A stretch of 52,622 nt of DNA from Nitrospira defluvii (GCF_905220995.1 NZ_CAJNBJ010000012.1:1-52622), one strand, 5' to 3'. Shown: positions 36,576 through 45,274, counted from the first letter of the stretch. Numbers and translations are program-made. The notes: generated by a model not told the origin, from the sequence alone.

Positions 36576-37064
36576 CTAATGAAGTGCCGCCTGCAGGGTA
36601 AGTGCGAGATGCGAGAGCCGCTCCCTTGCTTGTGCTGTGTAGTAGGAGTAGTCGGGGCCCGCATGGCTGTTCAACACCTCGCGAAATTGGTCCATTGCCA
36701 GATCTGATTCTCCAGCGGACAGTGCCAAGTCTCCCGCATGCAGGCTGCATGACGCCGCCATAGCCTGAATATCAACCGCCAGGCGCGAAGCAGGTTGGCT
36801 GACCATAGACTTCAATTTCGTCGGCAGCAAATTGTCGAGCGGTGAATGGGGAAGTTGAGCCATGCTCACGTCGTGCAACTTGCTCGCATCCAGAAGTGCG
36901 GTCTGAGTTTCGTCGGTCGAGAGGCAATGTGTATAGGTGCTCCAGACGTCCATGAACCGAACGTTGTCGTAGCGAACGGGGGTTGTCATCGGGCTGGACT
37001 GGCACCCGACGGTCGTGAGCGCGAGGACCAGGATCCCGACTAGACTGGTAATCCCCTTCCGCAT
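36576..37064 (-). CDS. Hypothetical lipoprotein
   Basis: 162 residues. The signal peptide ends in lipobox LTTVGC (Cys21). The mature protein is helical and alpha-rich, with phrases AASCSLHAGDLALSAGESDLAMDQFREVLNSHAG that resemble a tetratricopeptide-like unit and a C-terminal ARERLSHLALTLQAAL. Two cysteines (LSTDE context, CSLHAG) could pair. I recognise no family. The gene lies alone between glgA (converging) and the IS630 insertion; a perfect palindrome sits about 147 bp upstream of its start and could serve as an operator. Confidence 0.8.
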   Translation of the reverse strand: MRKGITSLVGILVLALTTVGCQSSPMTTPVRYDNVRFMDVWSTYTHCLSTDETQTALLDASKLHDVSMAQLPHSPLDNLLPTKLKSMVSQPASRLAVDIQAMAASCSLHAGDLALSAGESDLAMDQFREVLNSHAGPDYSYYTAQARERLSHLALTLQAALH

Positions 37065-37210
37065 CTGATTGAGTCCTTTCCGGAGTGTGGAATCGAGAGC
37101 CCCTGTTCTTCCTACAAGTTGAGCAAATGTCGGACCAGGAGTGCAGTTTTATAAGGCATTGAAAGATTGAGTGATACCTGCGAGTTTTGTGCGGGGCCTG
37201 TCTCAATAAT

Positions 37211-37227
37211 ATTCCACTGTGTGGAAT
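37211..37227. promoter_or_regulatory. Perfect 7+3+7 palindrome, possible operator
   Basis: ATTCCACTGTGTGGAAT, a dyad of 7-bp arms about a TGT centre. It lies upstream of the lipoprotein gene at 36576-37064 and next to the IS630 insertion. IclR-type regulators bind similar TTCCAC/GTGGAA dyads, but no such regulator is in the window. Confidence 0.35.
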
Positions 37228-37353
37228 AGAACACGAAAGCTGAGCGGCGACTTCATCCCAATGGCACCGAGCGAGACGCTCCTGGTGGAAACACGCCGAA
37301 GACTGGGGAAGTGACCTGGACCAGGAAAGTGCTGAAATGGGGAGCCTTGCCAT

Positions 37354-38442
37354 CTAGTGTCCTGTCTCTGAAGTTCGCTGACAAAATCGGGCCATGCTGG
37401 CCAGGATGTCGTCGGCGGTCTTGGTCCATGTGAAGGGTTTGGGGTGTGTATTGGTGACTGTGATGTAGTGCCGGATGGCAGCCTTGAGGGCTCGGACACT
37501 AGGGTGCACGCCCCGGCGCAGTTGGCGTTCGGTGAGCAGCGCAAACCAGCGCTCGACCAGATTGATCCAGGAGGCGCTGGTAGGCGTGAAGTGCAGATGG
37601 AAGCGCGGCCGCTTCAGCAACCATCGGCGGATCAAGGCCGTTTTATGCGTCCCATAGTTGTCGAGGATCAGATGCACGTCCAACTGCGCGGGGACATTCG
37701 CTTCAATCGTGTCGAGGAACTGTCGGAACTCCTGCGCCCGATGCCGTTGATGGAGTTGCCCAATGACGCGGCCGGTTTTGACTTCCAAGGCGGCGAAGAG
37801 CGAGGTCGTGCCATGGCGGTGGTAATCATGCGTCCGACGCTCGACCTGTCCCGGGCGCATCGGCAGCAGGGGGCGCGTACGGTCCAGGGCTTGAATCTGG
37901 GCGTTCTCATCCACGCACAAGACCAGCGCTTTGTCTGGGGGCTGCAGATAGAGTCCCACAATATCGCGCACCTTCTCGACAAACAGGGGATCGGCCGACA
38001 GTTTGAACGTCTCCGTACGATGCGGCTGCAGGCCGAAGGCCCGCCAGATGCGCTGCACCGTACTGCGGCTCACCCCGCTCGTTTGCGCCATGGCGCGGGT
38101 ACTCCAGTGCGTCGCGTGGGTGGGCCTCATCTCCAGGGTCTGGGTGACAATCCGTTCCACGGCCGCATCCGTCACCGTGCGTGGTGCGCCGGGGCGGGGC
38201 TCATCCAGCAGCCCATCGAGGCGGTGGGTCATAAAGCGCTGCCGCCATTTGCAGACCGTTTGCGGCGCCACACGGACGGCACGGGCGACGGCGAGATTCG
38301 TCTGCCCATCGGCACAGGTCAGAATAATCCGGGCCCGTTGCGCCAATGCCTGAGCGGTTTTCTGGCGGCGCGTCCACTGCTGCAAGGTCTCTCGTTCGGT
38401 CGTCGTCAAGGTCAGCGGAGCTGTCGGTCGTCCAGTTCGCAT
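37354..38442 (-). CDS. IS630-family DDE transposase
   Basis: 362 residues from the ATG at 38442 ([10 protein letters not shown]); an earlier in-frame start at 38484 would add 14 residues. A helix-turn-helix region lies at about 25-75 ([19 protein letters not shown]). The DDE triad is visible: Asp in [13 protein letters not shown], Asp in [11 protein letters not shown] and Glu in [10 protein letters not shown]. It cuts and pastes the element at TA sites. The stop codon TAG lies exactly over the target CTAG: TA from the target plus the next base completes it, so the insertion context supplies the stop. The frame is otherwise intact. Confidence 0.92.
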   Translation of the reverse strand: MRTGRPTAPLTLTTTERETLQQWTRRQKTAQALAQRARIILTCADGQTNLAVARAVRVAPQTVCKWRQRFMTHRLDGLLDEPRPGAPRTVTDAAVERIVTQTLEMRPTHATHWSTRAMAQTSGVSRSTVQRIWRAFGLQPHRTETFKLSADPLFVEKVRDIVGLYLQPPDKALVLCVDENAQIQALDRTRPLLPMRPGQVERRTHDYHRHGTTSLFAALEVKTGRVIGQLHQRHRAQEFRQFLDTIEANVPAQLDVHLILDNYGTHKTALIRRWLLKRPRFHLHFTPTSASWINLVERWFALLTERQLRRGVHPSVRALKAAIRHYITVTNTHPKPFTWTKTADDILASMARFCQRTSETGH

Positions 38443-38516
38443 GGCGTCCTCCCTTCGATACCTGAGGACACCAGCGATGCACAACTTATTCCACGAACTT
38501 CAGAGACAGGACACTA
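37355..38516 (-). mobile_element. IS630-family insertion sequence
   Basis: Inverted ends GTGTCCTGTCTCTGAAG... start at 37357 and end at 38514, matching perfectly over at least 20 bp. TA is duplicated at both ends (37355-37356 and 38515-38516) within CTAG. That is the IS630 target rule. The single gene inside is a complete DDE transposase on the minus strand. It lies between a lipoprotein gene and the phosphonate cassette and seems intact and recent. Confidence 0.93.
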
Positions 38517-38731
38517 GCAGGTCGAGGGCGGCTTGGTGTAATACTCCCTAGAGAATCTTTGGCGGTGACTGTATGGTGCGCGTGTGGGGCAGCAAGGAGC
38601 CTCGCCTCCTTCGTGAGTGGTTCCAAAAGCTGAAGGGTCAGAACGATACACTACACTCGCCATCTCGGCACAGGCACCTGTTCCGTCGGGTCAAGAGTCC
38701 AGACATCCATTGAGGAAAGGTTCCTCCGCAC

Positions 38732-40366
38732 ATGAATTTGAGACAACCGCTGACCAAAACTCGTCAATTTCGCACGCTGCTTCAGTCTGAGCAGCTGGAG
38801 TTCATTTGTGAAGCGCACAATGGCCTGAGCGCAAAAATTGTAGAGGAGGCAGGCTTTGCTGGGATCTGGGCCAGCGGGCTATCTATCTCGGCCCAGTTTG
38901 GGGTGCGCGACAATAATGAGGCCAGTTGGACGCAGGTGCTGGAAGATCTGGAGTTCATGTCCGATGCTACGAAGGTGCCGATCCTGCTTGATGGAGATAC
39001 GGGATATGGGAATTTCAACAACATGCAGCGTCTGATCCGGAAACTGGAGCAGCGCAACATTGCCGCAGTGTGCATTGAGGACAAACTGTTTCCTAAGACA
39101 AACAGTTTCCTGAAGGGTGACGCGCAGCCGATGGCGGACATGCAGGAATTTTGCGGCAAGATCAAAGCCGGCAAGGATGCGCAGACTGATCCGGACTTTT
39201 GCATCATTGCGCGGGTCGAGGCGTTCATTTGCGGGTGGGGATTGACTGAGGCGTTGCGTCGGGCGGAGGCATATCACCAGGCCGGGGCCGACGGCATTCT
39301 CATTCATAGCGCGCTTTCGGTCCCTGATGAGATTCTTGCCTTCAAGCGGGAGTGGGGTAGTCGCTCCCCCGTCGTCATCGTTCCCACGAAGTATTATTCG
39401 ACCCCCACGGACGTCTTTCGCCAACATGGTTTTTCGATGGTGATCTGGGCCAATCACATGTTGCGAGCGGCGGTGGCGACGATGCAAAAGACCGCCCGAG
39501 CGCTCAAGGAGAGCGAGAATCTCCTGTCCATCGAGGACAAGGTGGCACCGGTGTCAGAAATCTTTCGGCTGCAAAATGCCGCGGAACTACTGGAGGCAGA
39601 GGAACGCTATCTTCCGCGCGGCGCTGAGGGCACATTGGCGGTGGTGCTTGCGGCGTCACGGGGAGAAGAGTTGGGGGAATTGACCGCGGATCAGCCCAAA
39701 ACTATGGTGAAGGTTCAGGGGGGGCCGATTCTGTCCCACATCGTCGATGCCTACAACGCGGTTGGGATCAAAGATATTCTCGTGGTGCGAGGATACAAGA
39801 AGGAGGCGGTGCGTCTTCCCAATTTGACGTATGTCGATAATGCGGAGTTCGCGGAGAACGGTGAGCTGGCCTCCTTGTCACTGGCGTTGCAATCGAGGAA
39901 GGAACATTTCCAGTCGACGATCATTTCCTACGGTGACGTGTTGTTCAATAAGTATATCCCGCAGGCGTTGTGCCAGGAATCGGATGATTGTGTGATCTTC
40001 GTCGACAGTAACTGGCAGGATCAAACCAGTTATGCCCGTTTGGGTGGGTTTGCCGAGTGCACCTTGCCGAATTCACGGAGGGCATTCAATGCAAAGGTCC
40101 ATCTTAAACAACTGGGGAGTGCGATTCCCCCTGGTTCGATCCACGGCGTCTGGATGGGATTCCTCAAGCTGTCTCCCAACGCAGCTGCGATGGTCGATCA
40201 ACTTCTCCTGGAGATACTCGCCCGCCCGGGTAATCGTAAGGCTAGCATTCCACAGTTGCTTCAGGAGTTACTCAAACGGGACTATCCGATTCGGGTGTTG
40301 TACACCGTCGGACATTGGCTGGATATCAATAGTCTTGATGATGTGATTCAAGCCGGCAACTTTTGA
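38732..40366 (+). CDS. Phosphoenolpyruvate mutase fused to a nucleotidyltransferase
   Basis: 544 residues in two domains. Residues 1-290 are a phosphoenolpyruvate mutase of the isocitrate lyase superfamily: [10 protein letters not shown] (85-94) holds the metal acids, and [10 protein letters not shown] (116-125) is the mutase signature that separates it from isocitrate and methylisocitrate lyases. It rearranges phosphoenolpyruvate to phosphonopyruvate, the first step to nearly all phosphonates. Residues 300-544 are a sugar-nucleotide-type nucleotidyltransferase ([31 protein letters not shown], then [12 protein letters not shown]-like text). Fusions of this kind are known, where the second domain activates 2-aminoethylphosphonate with CTP for transfer to glycans or lipids. 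The glycine loop is slightly altered (AASRG). A phosphonopyruvate decarboxylase gene follows after 111 bp. Confidence 0.9.
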   Translation: MNLRQPLTKTRQFRTLLQSEQLEFICEAHNGLSAKIVEEAGFAGIWASGLSISAQFGVRDNNEASWTQVLEDLEFMSDATKVPILLDGDTGYGNFNNMQRLIRKLEQRNIAAVCIEDKLFPKTNSFLKGDAQPMADMQEFCGKIKAGKDAQTDPDFCIIARVEAFICGWGLTEALRRAEAYHQAGADGILIHSALSVPDEILAFKREWGSRSPVVIVPTKYYSTPTDVFRQHGFSMVIWANHMLRAAVATMQKTARALKESENLLSIEDKVAPVSEIFRLQNAAELLEAEERYLPRGAEGTLAVVLAASRGEELGELTADQPKTMVKVQGGPILSHIVDAYNAVGIKDILVVRGYKKEAVRLPNLTYVDNAEFAENGELASLSLALQSRKEHFQSTIISYGDVLFNKYIPQALCQESDDCVIFVDSNWQDQTSYARLGGFAECTLPNSRRAFNAKVHLKQLGSAIPPGSIHGVWMGFLKLSPNAAAMVDQLLLEILARPGNRKASIPQLLQELLKRDYPIRVLYTVGHWLDINSLDDVIQAGNF

Positions 40367-40477
40367 TGCGTGCCGACCCTGATCAGTCTTTGGTTGAGTT
40401 GGAAAGAGGCAGGTCACTGATGTGCTGGTACTGACCATCAGCTCGTTGTGCAGTCATTCCTTTGGAGAACATAGGGC

Positions 40478-41605
40478 ATGATCGATCCACAGAAATTTGT
40501 CGAGTGCTTACAGGACAACGATGTCGATTTTTTTACGGGGGTGCCGGATTCACTGTTGAAGGAACTGTGTGCCTGTCTAGAATCTGTGCCGCCAGCAGGA
40601 CAGCATGTCATCACCGCCAATGAAGGGGGCGCGGTTGCTCTCGCACTCGGCTACCACCTCGCAACGCGGAAGATTCCTCTGGTGTACCTGCAGAACTCTG
40701 GGTTGGGGAATATCATTAATCCGTTGTTGTCGTTGGCTGACGCCGAAGTCTATTCCGTTCCTATGTTGCTCGTCATCGGCTGGCGGGGAGAACCGGGCAT
40801 TCACGATGAGCCTCAACATAAAAAGCAGGGGCGTGTCATGCTCGCCATGCTTGAGGCGATGGAAATTCCCTATGCCATCCTGGGGCCGGAATTGGAGGAC
40901 TCTGCGGCCACACTTGAGTGCGCCATGGCCACCGTTCGGAAGGCCAGCGCGCCGTTCGCGTTAGTGATTAAGAAGGGAACATTCCAACCCTTTACGGGGC
41001 TAGGCGGTGAGAAGGCGACGTTTGAACTCACTCGGGAGGAGGCCATTCAGCACGTGCTAGAAGCGTTAGGCGATCGCGACATTGTCGTCGCCACGACCGG
41101 TATGGCTTCTCGGGAAGTGTACGAATACCGAGCTCGCAAAAACCAAGGACATCACCGGGATTTTTTGACTGTGGGAGGAATGGGGCATGCTTCCCACATC
41201 GCTCTTGGGTTGGCGCTCAAAAAGCCTGATCGATCCGTTTATTGTTTAGATGGGGACGGTGCGCTCCTGATGCACATGGGTGGGCTTGCCATTACCGGAG
41301 TGTTGAAACCTCGCAATCTGAAGCACATTGTCTTAAACAATGGAGCTCATGATTCAGTTGGTGGGCAGCCGACGGTGGGGCTGACTGTCGACATTCCTGG
41401 GATTGCACAAGCTGCCTTCTATGGGCAGGTGTCGCGAGCTGAAACGCGCGATCAACTACAGTCCTGTGTAGTCGGGTTGAAACATGCGCCAGGACCTAGT
41501 TTACTGGAGATTCGTGTGCGCCGTGGCGCCAGGAAAGATTTGGGCCGACCAGCAGGGACTCCAGTTCAGAACAAGAATTCATTCATGAATTTTGTGGCGG
41601 GCTAG
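40478..41605 (+). CDS. Phosphonopyruvate decarboxylase
   Basis: 375 residues, the short ThDP-dependent length of phosphonopyruvate and sulfopyruvate decarboxylases rather than the 550 or more of acetolactate synthase. FFTGVPDSLLKELCACLE and HVITANEGGAVALALGYHLAT form the pyrimidine-binding part. YCLDGDGALLMHMGGLAI with LNNGAHDSVGGQPT is the ThDP-diphosphate motif (GDG then N). It turns phosphonopyruvate into phosphonoacetaldehyde and so pulls the unfavourable mutase reaction forward. A transaminase or reductase to finish the pathway is not next to it. The following 195 bp carry no gene and then an IS5-type element. Confidence 0.92.
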   Translation: MIDPQKFVECLQDNDVDFFTGVPDSLLKELCACLESVPPAGQHVITANEGGAVALALGYHLATRKIPLVYLQNSGLGNIINPLLSLADAEVYSVPMLLVIGWRGEPGIHDEPQHKKQGRVMLAMLEAMEIPYAILGPELEDSAATLECAMATVRKASAPFALVIKKGTFQPFTGLGGEKATFELTREEAIQHVLEALGDRDIVVATTGMASREVYEYRARKNQGHHRDFLTVGGMGHASHIALGLALKKPDRSVYCLDGDGALLMHMGGLAITGVLKPRNLKHIVLNNGAHDSVGGQPTVGLTVDIPGIAQAAFYGQVSRAETRDQLQSCVVGLKHAPGPSLLEIRVRRGARKDLGRPAGTPVQNKNSFMNFVAG

Positions 41606-41800
41606 GGCTTGTTCCAGCGGGCACATGGAGTCTCCCGTAGAAGTGGGTTGGTTCAGTCACGTATCTGTTCGAAATTACGGGTGCGGGAGGATATCAAGCC
41701 AAAGGAGAGGCCCTGTTTCAACCGTTTTGGGCACATGACGTCTCAGAGGAAGTGATGTCGGCTGAGGTACGTGTTTACAGGCGAACGGTTTAGAGATTGA

Positions 41801-42640
41801 CTAGAACCTATCTCAAAATTACTTCAGGAGCATGGTGATCGAGGCGAGCTGCACAAACCCCAGAAAATGAGTGGCGTAATATTCCCAACGAACCAGGAGC
41901 CGTCGCTTCCATTGGAGCCACGCAAAGAACCGCTCCACAAGCCACCGACGTTGATAGCGCCGTAGCTGGCGTCCGTCTTGAGTCTTGCGTTTGCGCGTGG
42001 AGCGGTGCGGCGCCATCATGTTGACGCCGTCGTGTCGGAGGTCGTCATCGAGTCCATCGCTGTCGTAGGCGCGGTCGCCAATGAGATGTTCCGGCTTGGC
42101 TTCCAGCATGTAGAAGTTGAAACTGAGTTGCACCAACGTCACTTCATGATGATTCGCGGCATGCGTACTGACCGAGAGCGGCAGCCCATGGCGATCGACA
42201 ATCGCGAGGATCTTCACGCCTTTGCCACGGCGGGTTTTCCCGATCTCTTTGCCGCCGCCCTTCGCCATGGCGAACGTGGCATCGATGAAGCGTTCACGCT
42301 CGTCGATCGCCCCTTCCTCGCGCAAGGTATTGGCAAGTTGCGTGAGAATCTCCCGCAGCACGTCGCGTTCGCACCACTGCTGAAATCGGCGATGCACGGT
42401 CTTGTAATTGGGAGAGCACTGCGGCAGCAGATGCCACTGGGCGCCGGTGTTCAGAATCCAGAGCACGGCTTCCAAAATCGCGCGGGCAGGCACCGGTTTG
42501 CGTCCGGGACGGCCTTCGGGAATATGTTCCTCGGGACAGTGTTCCCGAATCCGCTCCCATTGGTCGTCGCGCAGGCGCAGCATGCGGGCACATTATAGGG
42601 AGTTTGTGCTTCGACACAACCATTTTGAGATAGGTTCTAG
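41801..42640 (-). mobile_element. IS5-family insertion sequence
   Basis: Inverted ends CTAGAACCTATCTCAAAAT at 41801-41819 and its complement at 42622-42640, identical over 19 bp. The outermost CTAG at both ends is probably the duplicated target. The element carries one complete transposase on the minus strand. It lies between the phosphonate genes and the LuxR-type regulator. If it disrupted a gene, joined flanks show no obvious frame. Confidence 0.93.
41819..42583 (-). CDS. IS5-family DDE transposase
   Basis: 254 residues, complete. The N-terminal DUF4096-like region is LRDDQWERIREHCPEEHIPEGRPGRKPVPARAILEAVLWI with TGAQWHLLPQ. The DDE acids are Asp in RFIDATFAMAKGGG, Asp in HLIGDRAYDSDGL and Glu in RWLVERFFAWLQWKRRLLVRWE. 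The ATG at 42583 lies within 60 bp of the right end. The TAA stop lies within the left inverted repeat. It is a single-frame transposase, without the programmed frameshift some IS5 groups use. Confidence 0.92.
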   Translation of the reverse strand: MLRLRDDQWERIREHCPEEHIPEGRPGRKPVPARAILEAVLWILNTGAQWHLLPQCSPNYKTVHRRFQQWCERDVLREILTQLANTLREEGAIDERERFIDATFAMAKGGGKEIGKTRRGKGVKILAIVDRHGLPLSVSTHAANHHEVTLVQLSFNFYMLEAKPEHLIGDRAYDSDGLDDDLRHDGVNMMAPHRSTRKRKTQDGRQLRRYQRRWLVERFFAWLQWKRRLLVRWEYYATHFLGFVQLASITMLLK

Positions 42641-42710
42641 ATACCTTAGCGTAGCGGGGGCAATGCCCAACACGTCTGCCGGCTAGGTTGTGGCCGTGAG
42701 GAGTTGAACG

Positions 42711-43322
42711 TTAGGAGCGAAAGACTTGGACAAGAACTCCCGTTCGGGTGGTGGAGTTTGTTTTCCGCATGATGTGTTTGATGTGTTCCTTGACGGTCTG
42801 TTCGGTAATTTTGAGAGCGTTCGCAATTTCCTTGTTCGTCCACCCCTTCGCGAGGTTTTCGACTACCGATTGCTCTCTGTTCGTGAGCTGGAATCGTTCT
42901 TTAGCCTGGTCGGTACCGAGCTTCTGCCGCCGCCCTAATTCTTCCAACGTCACGACTAAGCGCGCATATTGGACTCCGCCACGATCAGGCAGACCGAAGC
43001 CTCGAAGCAGCACTGGTTGGTTAGGGTTCCCAGCGATTCGCTTGACCTCAAACTGCTCCCAATCTTTCGCTTCAGTACGAACTTGAAGTGCCTTGATAAT
43101 TTCCGCGCAGAGTTCGGTAAGAACTGATGGAAGCACTCCTTGTGCCGCTTTGGCTGGTACGCCTCCGTTTTCTGCCATATTGATGAGTTTCGACAATTCG
43201 GTAGCTTGTCGGTTCATGTGCAACAACTGCATTGAAGAAGACAACACGACAATTCCCGCACCTGCACGTTGGTCGGCCAGATTATCTGCGGGTTCCTGAG
43301 AGGGGATAGCATTGAGAGTCAC
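42711..43322 (-). CDS. LuxR-type transcriptional regulator
   Basis: 203 residues. The N-terminal 20-130 region is PAS-like (GIVVLSSSMQLLHMNRQATEL to ARLVVTLEEL). The C-terminal HTH at 145-203 is a LuxR/NarL DNA-binding domain (FQLTNREQSVVENLAKGWTNKEIANALKITEQTVKEHIKHIMRKT). No receiver aspartates are visible, so it is not a classical response regulator. It is divergent from the exopolysaccharide operon across 560 bp. This is a natural arrangement for a regulator of that operon, and such LuxR proteins accompany XrtA-type exopolysaccharide clusters. A tandem repeat lies 92 bp upstream of its start. Confidence 0.88.
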   Translation of the reverse strand: MTLNAIPSQEPADNLADQRAGAGIVVLSSSMQLLHMNRQATELSKLINMAENGGVPAKAAQGVLPSVLTELCAEIIKALQVRTEAKDWEQFEVKRIAGNPNQPVLLRGFGLPDRGGVQYARLVVTLEELGRRQKLGTDQAKERFQLTNREQSVVENLAKGWTNKEIANALKITEQTVKEHIKHIMRKTNSTTRTGVLVQVFRS

Positions 43323-43882
43323 GGTGATACTCCGTAAGGTTCGTAATCTCGCTAGACAATTGATCGGTTTCTGATAACCTAAAGCATGTGCGCGTTACTA
43401 GTAATGCTACATAATACTTTCGAGGTAGTCAAATTATACTTCTGAGGGAGTCATCTGTACATCATTGGTATTGTTCGTCGCGGCTGGTACTTCTATACTC
43501 CTAATCATCTAGCGAACCCATTGATCGGTCTGATTAGCTATTCGTCAACGTTTTGCTCCGTTAATCGTATGGTGTGTGATCGGTGCCTCCCTGGCTGTTA
43601 ACTGAAAGTCTGTGCGAATATTTATAAAATTAAACAATGGCTTATCCTCCTGTCCGGGAAGTAGTTTGACTGAACGAGTTGGTGCCCCACAGAAGCACTA
43701 GTGCGAGTGCGATTCCATTTTTGAGTCAAAGTCCAAACAAAAATCATGCCGGTCTGACCACGTGATGTGTCTCCTCGTTGCTGGGATGCAAACAGTCATA
43801 CCGATTTCTGCAGAAGGGCTGCCGAATAAATTTTACGGTTGTTGTAAGTGGCTAGATGGAATTTCCTCAGGAGAATTAAGTC
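43323..43882. promoter_or_regulatory. 560-bp AT-rich divergent control region (LuxR gene / exopolysaccharide operon)
   Basis: The longest gap in the window has no plausible gene. Base composition is far lower in GC than the core block, with runs such as ATTTATAAAATTAAAC. It must hold the promoters of both the regulator (minus) and the export operon (plus). A tandem direct repeat at 43415-43453 is the clearest signal. The first export gene has the Shine-Dalgarno AGGAG about 9 bp before its ATG at 43883. Confidence 0.65.
43415..43453. repeat. Tandem direct repeat, candidate regulator sites
   Basis: TACTTTCGAGGTAGTCA (43415-43431) and TACTTCTGAGGGAGTCA (43437-43453) match at 14 of 17 positions, with starts 22 bp apart, about two helical turns. 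They lie 92 bp upstream of the LuxR-type gene start and 430 bp upstream of the export operon. Confidence 0.5.
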
Positions 43883-44584
43883 ATGAATGTTATGATTGTG
43901 CTTAGTGCGATTGTCCTTTCGGGAAATTTTGTCGGTGTTGCACTCGCTGATCAGGTCGATCAGGTGCCCAAGCCTGTGCTTATCGCGGCCGCTTCTTCGG
44001 CGACAGCCTCTTCTAGTGCGCGTCATGGAGGGGAAGGAGCCGAAAAGTCTTCCCTTACAGTGACTCCAGATTACATTATGGGACCCGAGGATGTGCTCGA
44101 AATCACAGTGTGGAAGAATGCGGATTTGTCTAAACAGGTTCAGGTGCGGCCGGACGGAAGAATATCGCTCCCCCTCATTGGCGATGTGTCCGCTGTGGGA
44201 AGAACAGCGGCGCAGTTGACGGAAGAAATCTCTGCGCGATTAAAGTCTTACATGGAAAATCCCACCGTCTCCATTCTCGTCCGTGAGGTCAATAGCTATC
44301 AAATTTATGTGCTCGGTGAGGTGAATGCGCCCGGGAAGTATCCCTTGAAAAGTAAGACGACTCTGTTGCAGGCGATCACGATTGCTCACGGGTTTACTCA
44401 GGTGGCAGCGCGCAACAAGATCGTCGTGTTTCGTTTTGGAAAAGATGGCGAAGGGTTAAACAAAATCAAGGCGAGTTACGATGACATTGTGCTCAGAGAT
44501 GGTTCGGATCAAAACATTGAGCTCAAGCCTGGTGACCAGATAGTCGTGCCTTCGGAAACGATGGTGGTGTTGCCATCAAGATAA
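43883..44584 (+). CDS. Polysaccharide export protein (Wza/BexD-like), first copy
   Basis: 233 residues. It has a signal peptide (about 1-22) but no lipobox, a Ser/Ala-rich stretch, then the Poly_export domain (IMGPEDVLEITVWKNADLSKQVQVRPDGRISLPLIGDV) and an SLBB-type domain (YVLGEVNAPGKYPLKSKTTLLQAI). Wza-like proteins form the outer-membrane channel or periplasmic cap for capsule and exopolysaccharide export. It is the first gene of the operon, separated by 53 bp from a paralog that has a lipobox. The two together may make a hetero-oligomer. Confidence 0.9.
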   Translation: MNVMIVLSAIVLSGNFVGVALADQVDQVPKPVLIAAASSATASSSARHGGEGAEKSSLTVTPDYIMGPEDVLEITVWKNADLSKQVQVRPDGRISLPLIGDVSAVGRTAAQLTEEISARLKSYMENPTVSILVREVNSYQIYVLGEVNAPGKYPLKSKTTLLQAITIAHGFTQVAARNKIVVFRFGKDGEGLNKIKASYDDIVLRDGSDQNIELKPGDQIVVPSETMVVLPSR

Positions 44585-44622
44585 GGCTCAACAGCGCGGC
44601 ACTGTTTTCGGAACTACGAGGT

Positions 44623-44629
44623 AAAGGAG
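44623..44629 (+). promoter_or_regulatory. Shine-Dalgarno that sets the TTG start of the second export gene
   Basis: AAAGGAG, 8 bases before TTG at 44638. A TTG at 44631 is out of frame. Confidence 0.55.
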
Positions 44630-44637
44630 TTGGGAAA

Positions 44638-45261
44638 TTGAAAACTTTCGGTTGCAGATGGTTCCATGGGGGGGTATGTATTGCTGTCAGCTCCCTTCTG
44701 ACCCTCTCGGGTTGCTGGATCGGCGGCGAGCAGATAGATTTCAACGTCACGTATATTCCACCAAATGAGTTCTTGTTGGGACCTGAGGATGTCCTTGTTG
44801 TCAATGTGTGGCGAAATCAGGAGCTTTCGAGGGAAGTGATTATTCGTCCAGATGGAAAGATTTCGATGCCTTTGATCGGTGATGTTCAGGCTGCAGGAAT
44901 GACATCAAATGTTCTGGCGAAACGAATTGCCGATGGTCTTGCCGAATTCATGTCTAATCCCACGGTTTCGGTCCAAGTCAAAGAAGTGAACAGTTATTAT
45001 GTCTATGTGCTTGGGGAAGTTTCAAAGCCTGGAAAGGTACCTTTAAAGTCCTATGCTACGGTGCTGCAAGGTATTTCGCTGGCCGGAGGGTTTACAACGT
45101 TTGCTTCAAGAAACAAAATCCATGTTCTTCGTGTTGTGCCCAACGGTCAGGGGCAGCCAAAGCAGGTTCAGATCCCCGTGCCTTATGAGGATATCATTCA
45201 AGGCAAAAATTCGGAGGGTAACTTCTTCCTTAAGGCTGGTGATGTCATTGTTGTGCCATAG
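44638..45261 (+). CDS. Polysaccharide export lipoprotein (Wza/BexD-like), second copy
   Basis: 207 residues from a TTG start at 44638 with AAAGGAG upstream. The lipobox LSGC (Cys26) marks it as a lipoprotein, as in canonical Wza. The domains are the same as in the upstream gene: LLGPEDVLVVNVWRNQELSREVIIRPDGKISMPLIGDV and VYVLGEVSKPGKVPLKSYATVLQGISLAGGFTTFASRNKI. The two copies align over their whole mature length, so they arose by tandem duplication. It ends 13 bp before the beta-barrel gene. No obvious defect. Confidence 0.92.
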   Translation: MKTFGCRWFHGGVCIAVSSLLTLSGCWIGGEQIDFNVTYIPPNEFLLGPEDVLVVNVWRNQELSREVIIRPDGKISMPLIGDVQAAGMTSNVLAKRIADGLAEFMSNPTVSVQVKEVNSYYVYVLGEVSKPGKVPLKSYATVLQGISLAGGFTTFASRNKIHVLRVVPNGQGQPKQVQIPVPYEDIIQGKNSEGNFFLKAGDVIVVP

Positions 45262-45274
45262 CCAAGTTTTGAGA

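Noticed and set aside
37444-38517. 357-codon plus-strand frame over the IS630 transposase
   Set aside because: Shadow of the transposase. It ends in the same residues (RTSETGH) only because both frames read the identical inverted repeats of the element.
38732-39600. Isocitrate lyase or methylisocitrate lyase
   Set aside because: The superfamily is right, but the segment EDKxxPKxNS is specific to phosphoenolpyruvate mutase, and a phosphonopyruvate decarboxylase follows.
40478-41605. Acetolactate synthase-type enzyme
   Set aside because: Too short (375 residues) and it lacks the central FAD/nucleotide domain; its neighbour points to phosphonopyruvate decarboxylase.
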